Origin: Sphaerochaeta halotolerans
GTDB lineage: Bacteria > Spirochaetota > Spirochaetia > Sphaerochaetales > Sphaerochaetaceae
NCBI RefSeq assembly: GCF_003429665.1
Contig: NZ_QUWK01000004.1
Span: 1 to 64,000 of the forward strand
Reading direction: 5' to 3'
Length of the DNA stretch: 64,000 nucleotides
How positions within the stretch are numbered: the first letter of the stretch is position 1; each line of letters starts with the position of its first letter. Of the stretch, positions 61,400 to 64,000 are shown one piece after another. Made by a program: the position numbers and the translations under genes. Under the pieces are notes generated by a model. It did no database searches. It had not been told where the DNA came from and saw only the letters and a program-made list of their open reading frames with translations.

Positions 61400-61429
61400 A
61401 TACTAACCTATCGGTCGGTAATATTTCAA
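61400..61429 (-). promoter_or_regulatory. tetR promoter with candidate operator
   Basis: Minus strand: TTGAAA (61424-61429), 18 nt, TAGTAT (61400-61405), 5 nt, ATG 61394. The spacer holds ACCTATCGGTCGGT (61406-61419), an imperfect palindrome of the type bound by TetR-family regulators. Confidence 0.5.
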
Positions 61430-61472
61430 TGCCTTTTTCTTTGTTTTTCAATCAATTATGGCAAAAAAGTTG

Positions 61473-61501
61473 TTGCAACTGGTTCGTATATTTGGTATAA
61501 G
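61473..61501 (+). promoter_or_regulatory. predicted promoter of rplU-rpmA-obgE
   Basis: TTGCAA at 61473-61478, 17 nt, TATAAG at 61496-61501, giving a leader of about 30 nt to rplU. Confidence 0.7.
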
Positions 61502-61538
61502 AAACAAGCACAAATTAAATTGAAGGATGAATATCGAC

Positions 61539-61853
61539 ATGTACGCACTTGTAGAGATTCTCGGAAAGCAGTACAAGGCCGTCGAAGGTGAGACAGTCCA
61601 GGTTGATTATATCAGCCAGAATGAGGCCGGTTCCTCCCTTGAGTATGCCACCGTTCTTGCCGTTGTGGATGAGAACAATGCAACGTTTGGCACCCCCTAT
61701 GTAGCAGATGCAGTTGTGAAAGCAACGCTCGTCGAGCATATTAAGGGTGACAAGATCAGAGTGTTCAAGAAAAAGCGCCGAAAGGGCTATACAAGAACCC
61801 AGGGGCACCGTCAGCGGTACTCCCTGATCACAATTGACAAGATCATTGCATAA
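61539..61853 (+). CDS. rplU: 50S ribosomal protein L21
   Basis: 104 residues, normal. MYALVEILGKQYKAVEGETVQVDYI opens the protein as in other L21; VKATLVEHIKGDKIRVFKKKRRKGYTRTQGHRQRYSLITI is the conserved RNA-binding end. ATG 61539 begins at the family start; GAAGGA lies 11 nt upstream. ATG 61527 would add four residues and overlap that site. Followed by rpmA 12 bp later. Confidence 0.95.
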   Translation: MYALVEILGKQYKAVEGETVQVDYISQNEAGSSLEYATVLAVVDENNATFGTPYVADAVVKATLVEHIKGDKIRVFKKKRRKGYTRTQGHRQRYSLITIDKIIA

Positions 61854-61865
61854 GGAGGGCGAAAG

Positions 61866-62117
61866 ATGGCACATAAGAAAGGTGGCGGTAGTTCCCGCAA
61901 TGGTCGCGACTCCAATGCCCAGAGACTGGGTGTGAAGCGCTTTGGTGGACAGTTGGTCAAGGCAGGTGAAATCCTTGTTCGTCAGCATGGGACTAAGTTC
62001 CATCCTGGTGAGAATGTAGGCCTCGGTTCCGATTATACGTTGTTTGCTAAAGCTGAAGGTACCGTGCTGTTTCACAGTCGGAAGAACCGGAAGTACATCA
62101 GCATCGTAACTGAGTAA
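61866..62117 (+). CDS. rpmA: 50S ribosomal protein L27
   Basis: 83 residues. [28 protein letters not shown] at the start and IVRQ-like [26 protein letters not shown] are typical of L27. It starts with mature MAHKKG, without the N-terminal extension cleaved in Firmicutes. AAGGAGGGC lies just upstream. Part of the rplU-rpmA-obgE operon. Confidence 0.97.
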   Translation: MAHKKGGGSSRNGRDSNAQRLGVKRFGGQLVKAGEILVRQHGTKFHPGENVGLGSDYTLFAKAEGTVLFHSRKNRKYISIVTE

Positions 62118-62142
62118 GTAAAAAGTAGAAGAAAACGAGATA

Positions 62143-63219
62143 ATGTTTGGATTTTCAGACGAAACCTATCTTGATGTTGCCTCCGGAAACGGGGGCAACG
62201 GTTGTGTATCCTTCCGAAGGGAAAAATATGTTCCCAAGGGAGGCCCTGATGGCGGCGACGGCGGCCGTGGTGGGGATGTGGTATTCGTCGTCAAACATAA
62301 TCTGAGAACCTTGGCCCATCTCAAATTGGTACGCACCTACCGTGCGGAGAATGGAAAGAACGGCCAAGGAGATCGTTGTTATGGACGCGATGGTGCAGAT
62401 ATAGAGATACCTGTTCCTCCAGGAACGGTGATCAAGGATGCCCAGACTGGGGAGATTCTCAAGGATCTGACCGACGAGGAGCGGTGGGTATTTCTCAAGG
62501 GTGGCAGGGGAGGCCAAGGCAATTGGCACTTCCGTACCGCCACGAGGCAGGCACCCCGTTTTGCCCAACCAGGGGAGAAGGGGGAGGAGCTGCGAGTTGG
62601 TGTTGAATTGCTTGTCATAGCCGACATCGGCTTTGTAGGCTTTCCCAATGCAGGTAAGTCCAGCTTGTTGAATATTCTGACCAATGCCCGTACCAAGGTG
62701 GCAGGGTATCCCTTTACCACCAAGATTCCTCAGTTGGGAATGATGCGATACGATGAACATGATATTGTGTTGGCCGACATACCAGGTTTGATAGAAGGAG
62801 CTAGTAAAGGCTCTGGAATGGGGATCAAGTTTCTCAGGCACATCAGCAGAACCAAAGGACTGGCTTTTCTCATTGATCTAAGTGATGAGCGATATCTTGA
62901 TGCCTATGATATACTATGCAAGGAACTGGAGGCGTTCGAACCTGAACTGTTGAAAAAGCATCAGGTAATCATCGGAACAAAGACTGATGAACCAGGAACT
63001 GGACCGCATCTGGAAGAACTGAAGCAGAAGTATGCAGACAAAGAGGTTATCGGCCTCTGTGTGTATCTGGATCAAGGAGTTGATGACGTTAAGCATGCAT
63101 TCATCCGGATGGTAGAGAGGCAGGAATCAGCAAAAGAAGTATCTGTTGCTGACGAAGGTGGTTTTACTACTACCGTTGATCATGATGCTTATTATCCAGA
63201 GGAACTGAAAGAGCTATAG
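62143..63219 (+). CDS. obgE: Obg GTPase
   Basis: A ribosome-associated GTPase, 358 residues. The glycine-rich Obg domain (ASGNGGNGCVSFRREKYVPKGGPDGGDGGRGGDV) fills residues 1-158; the G domain has FVGFPNAGKSSLLN near 165 (P-loop), ADIPGLIEGAS near 209 (G3), TKTD near 285 (NKxD-like) and a short C-terminus. This order of rplU-rpmA-obgE is conserved widely. The Shine-Dalgarno is weak (AGAAGAAAACGAG). Confidence 0.95.
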   Translation: MFGFSDETYLDVASGNGGNGCVSFRREKYVPKGGPDGGDGGRGGDVVFVVKHNLRTLAHLKLVRTYRAENGKNGQGDRCYGRDGADIEIPVPPGTVIKDAQTGEILKDLTDEERWVFLKGGRGGQGNWHFRTATRQAPRFAQPGEKGEELRVGVELLVIADIGFVGFPNAGKSSLLNILTNARTKVAGYPFTTKIPQLGMMRYDEHDIVLADIPGLIEGASKGSGMGIKFLRHISRTKGLAFLIDLSDERYLDAYDILCKELEAFEPELLKKHQVIIGTKTDEPGTGPHLEELKQKYADKEVIGLCVYLDQGVDDVKHAFIRMVERQESAKEVSVADEGGFTTTVDHDAYYPEELKEL

Positions 63220-63228
63220 GAGGAGACC

Positions 63229-63867
63229 TTGGCAGAAGCAGTACCCACTGCCCTTGTGGGAGGCAGTTTTGACCCGGTTCATCTCGGCCATCTGCACTTG
63301 GTACATACGGTGGCTTCCTCCACCTCATATAGACGATTTATCTTTGTCCCGGTAGCCCGGAACAACTTCAAGCGGGATGCTAATCTGGCTTCAGCTGAGC
63401 ATAGGATGCGAATGCTCAACTTGGGTTTCGCTGCCTACCCGAGACTTTATCCTCAAGATCCTGATATGGAATTTATCGTTGACGACTGCGAGGTAAATCG
63501 TGGTGGAATATCCTACACCTATGATACCGTTAAGCACCTCTATCTCAAGTACAACATCAAGGGACGGCTTGCAGTGGTCATGGGTGATGATTTGCTCGGC
63601 AATCTGCAGCAATGGCATGCCTATGAGGATCTCAAGGAGTTGGTGACTTTTGTTGTCATAAAGCGAGAGGGGGAAAACACTCCCTTCAGTGATCTCGCAG
63701 CAGATCTTGTGTATCTAGAGAATCCATGTGTTGAAGACAGTTCAACGCAGATACGGGAGGGGGTACGGATGCTCGGTGCAGAGGATTCACTACCCAAAGA
63801 TATTGCAACATTGATGCCTGAGGAGGTAGCTCACTATGTCGAGTCATTTCGACTCTACCGCACTTGA
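63229..63867 (+). CDS. nadD: nicotinate-nucleotide adenylyltransferase
   Basis: Forms deamido-NAD; 212 residues. ALVGGSFDPVHLGHLHLVHTV near residues 9-29 has the nucleotidyltransferase HxGH motif; FVPVARNNFKRD near 44 replaces the usual NxPHK loop; YTYDTVKHL near 96; MGDDLLGNLQQWHAYEDL near 118; STQIREGV near 172 is the ISSTxIR-like signature. The start is TTG 63229 with AGGAGGAG 3-6 nt upstream. It overlaps yqeK by 32 bp. Confidence 0.92.
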   Translation: MAEAVPTALVGGSFDPVHLGHLHLVHTVASSTSYRRFIFVPVARNNFKRDANLASAEHRMRMLNLGFAAYPRLYPQDPDMEFIVDDCEVNRGGISYTYDTVKHLYLKYNIKGRLAVVMGDDLLGNLQQWHAYEDLKELVTFVVIKREGENTPFSDLAADLVYLENPCVEDSSTQIREGVRMLGAEDSLPKDIATLMPEEVAHYVESFRLYRT

Positions 63868-64000
63868 GCAAGAGCTTGCAAAGATTTTACCTCCCCAGCG
63901 ATATCAGCATAGTGTAGCTGTGGGTGAGACCTGTGTGCGTCTACAGCATCAATACCAGGAGAAATTTGATGAGCAAGAGCTCTATCAATGTGGTTTGATG
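63836..64000 (+). CDS. yqeK: YqeK-like HD-domain phosphohydrolase, start only
   Basis: The first 55 codons, cut by the window end. ATG 63836 follows AGGAGGT by 8 nt. The frame reads LAKILPPQRYQHSVAVGETC near residues 15-34, matching the HSVxV opening of YqeK proteins, which hydrolyse diadenosine tetraphosphate and commonly follow nadD. The catalytic HD lies beyond the window. Confidence 0.75.
   Translation, partial: MSSHFDSTALEQELAKILPPQRYQHSVAVGETCVRLQHQYQEKFDEQELYQCGLM

Noticed and set aside
1-64000. tRNA genes and CRISPR arrays
   Set aside because: No cloverleaf-type T-loop context or spaced direct repeats were found on either strand by eye; TTCGA matches lie in coding regions.

Overview
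The window looks like the chromosome of a Sphaerochaeta-type spirochaete (order Spirochaetales). This rests on the overall gene set, moderate GC, a BMP-family nucleoside ABC system whose binding protein has an 'AQGA'-type signal cleavage site, a PyrBI fusion, a long PRPP synthetase and ISKra4-like remnants. The genus is an inference; there is no rRNA or other marker in the window. I see no tRNA, rRNA, CRISPR array, prophage or intact insertion sequence.

Layout. 1-1350 is decayed DNA: a 3' transposase remnant, the first copy of a 157-bp interspersed repeat and a broken HD-domain gene. 1350-10460 holds a lipase-like protein, RNase R, a LigB/DODA-type dioxygenase, thioredoxin, a lamin-tail lipoprotein, argH and a Na/phosphate transporter. 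10560-17000 holds prs, an aspartate aminotransferase-like gene, yjbQ, an EamA exporter, a radical SAM protein and an MFS transporter. 17080-21490 is a three-gene operon of a large acidic repeat protein, an inositol phosphatase family protein and a HAD phosphatase. 21777-25505 is ridA, gcvT, an acyltransferase and a DUF6320-like protein. 25502-30825 (minus) is ybaK and a BMP/ABC nucleoside importer. 31311-35468 is a Wza/Wzc-like exopolysaccharide export pair. 35472-41616 is a compact pyrimidine operon, pyrBI-pyrE-pyrF-pyrDK-pyrC, behind a translated leader and terminator. 41657-52457 holds an orphan membrane protein, an HD protein, corA with a structured leader, a YkgJ-like protein, rlmI, gph, a phosphohexomutase, comEC and rsmA. 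52607-59007 holds pta, tyrA, mtaB, a GNAT gene, cysE, bioY and birA. 59050-64000 holds argS, a TetR regulator, rplU-rpmA-obgE-nadD and the start of yqeK.

Three regulatory themes stand out. First, about ten genes without a Shine-Dalgarno sequence have a sigma70-like -10 hexamer ending 5-7 nt before the start codon, with a -35 element 17-18 nt further up, which predicts leaderless mRNAs (prs, MFS, ybaK, rlmI, gph, tyrA, cysE, bioY, birA, tetR). Second, the pyr operon has a 27-codon leader ORF with its own Shine-Dalgarno whose stop codon lies in the loop of a U10 terminator, the layout of coupled transcription-translation attenuation as known for enterobacterial pyrBI. Third, a multi-hairpin 157-bp repeat occurs four times, always intergenic, always in the same orientation and always just 5' of a plus-strand gene; its 3' end carries a TTGATA that can act as the -35 of tyrA.

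Many genes overlap by 1-30 bp and convergent neighbours often overlap at their stops, so the chromosome is densely packed outside the decayed left end.
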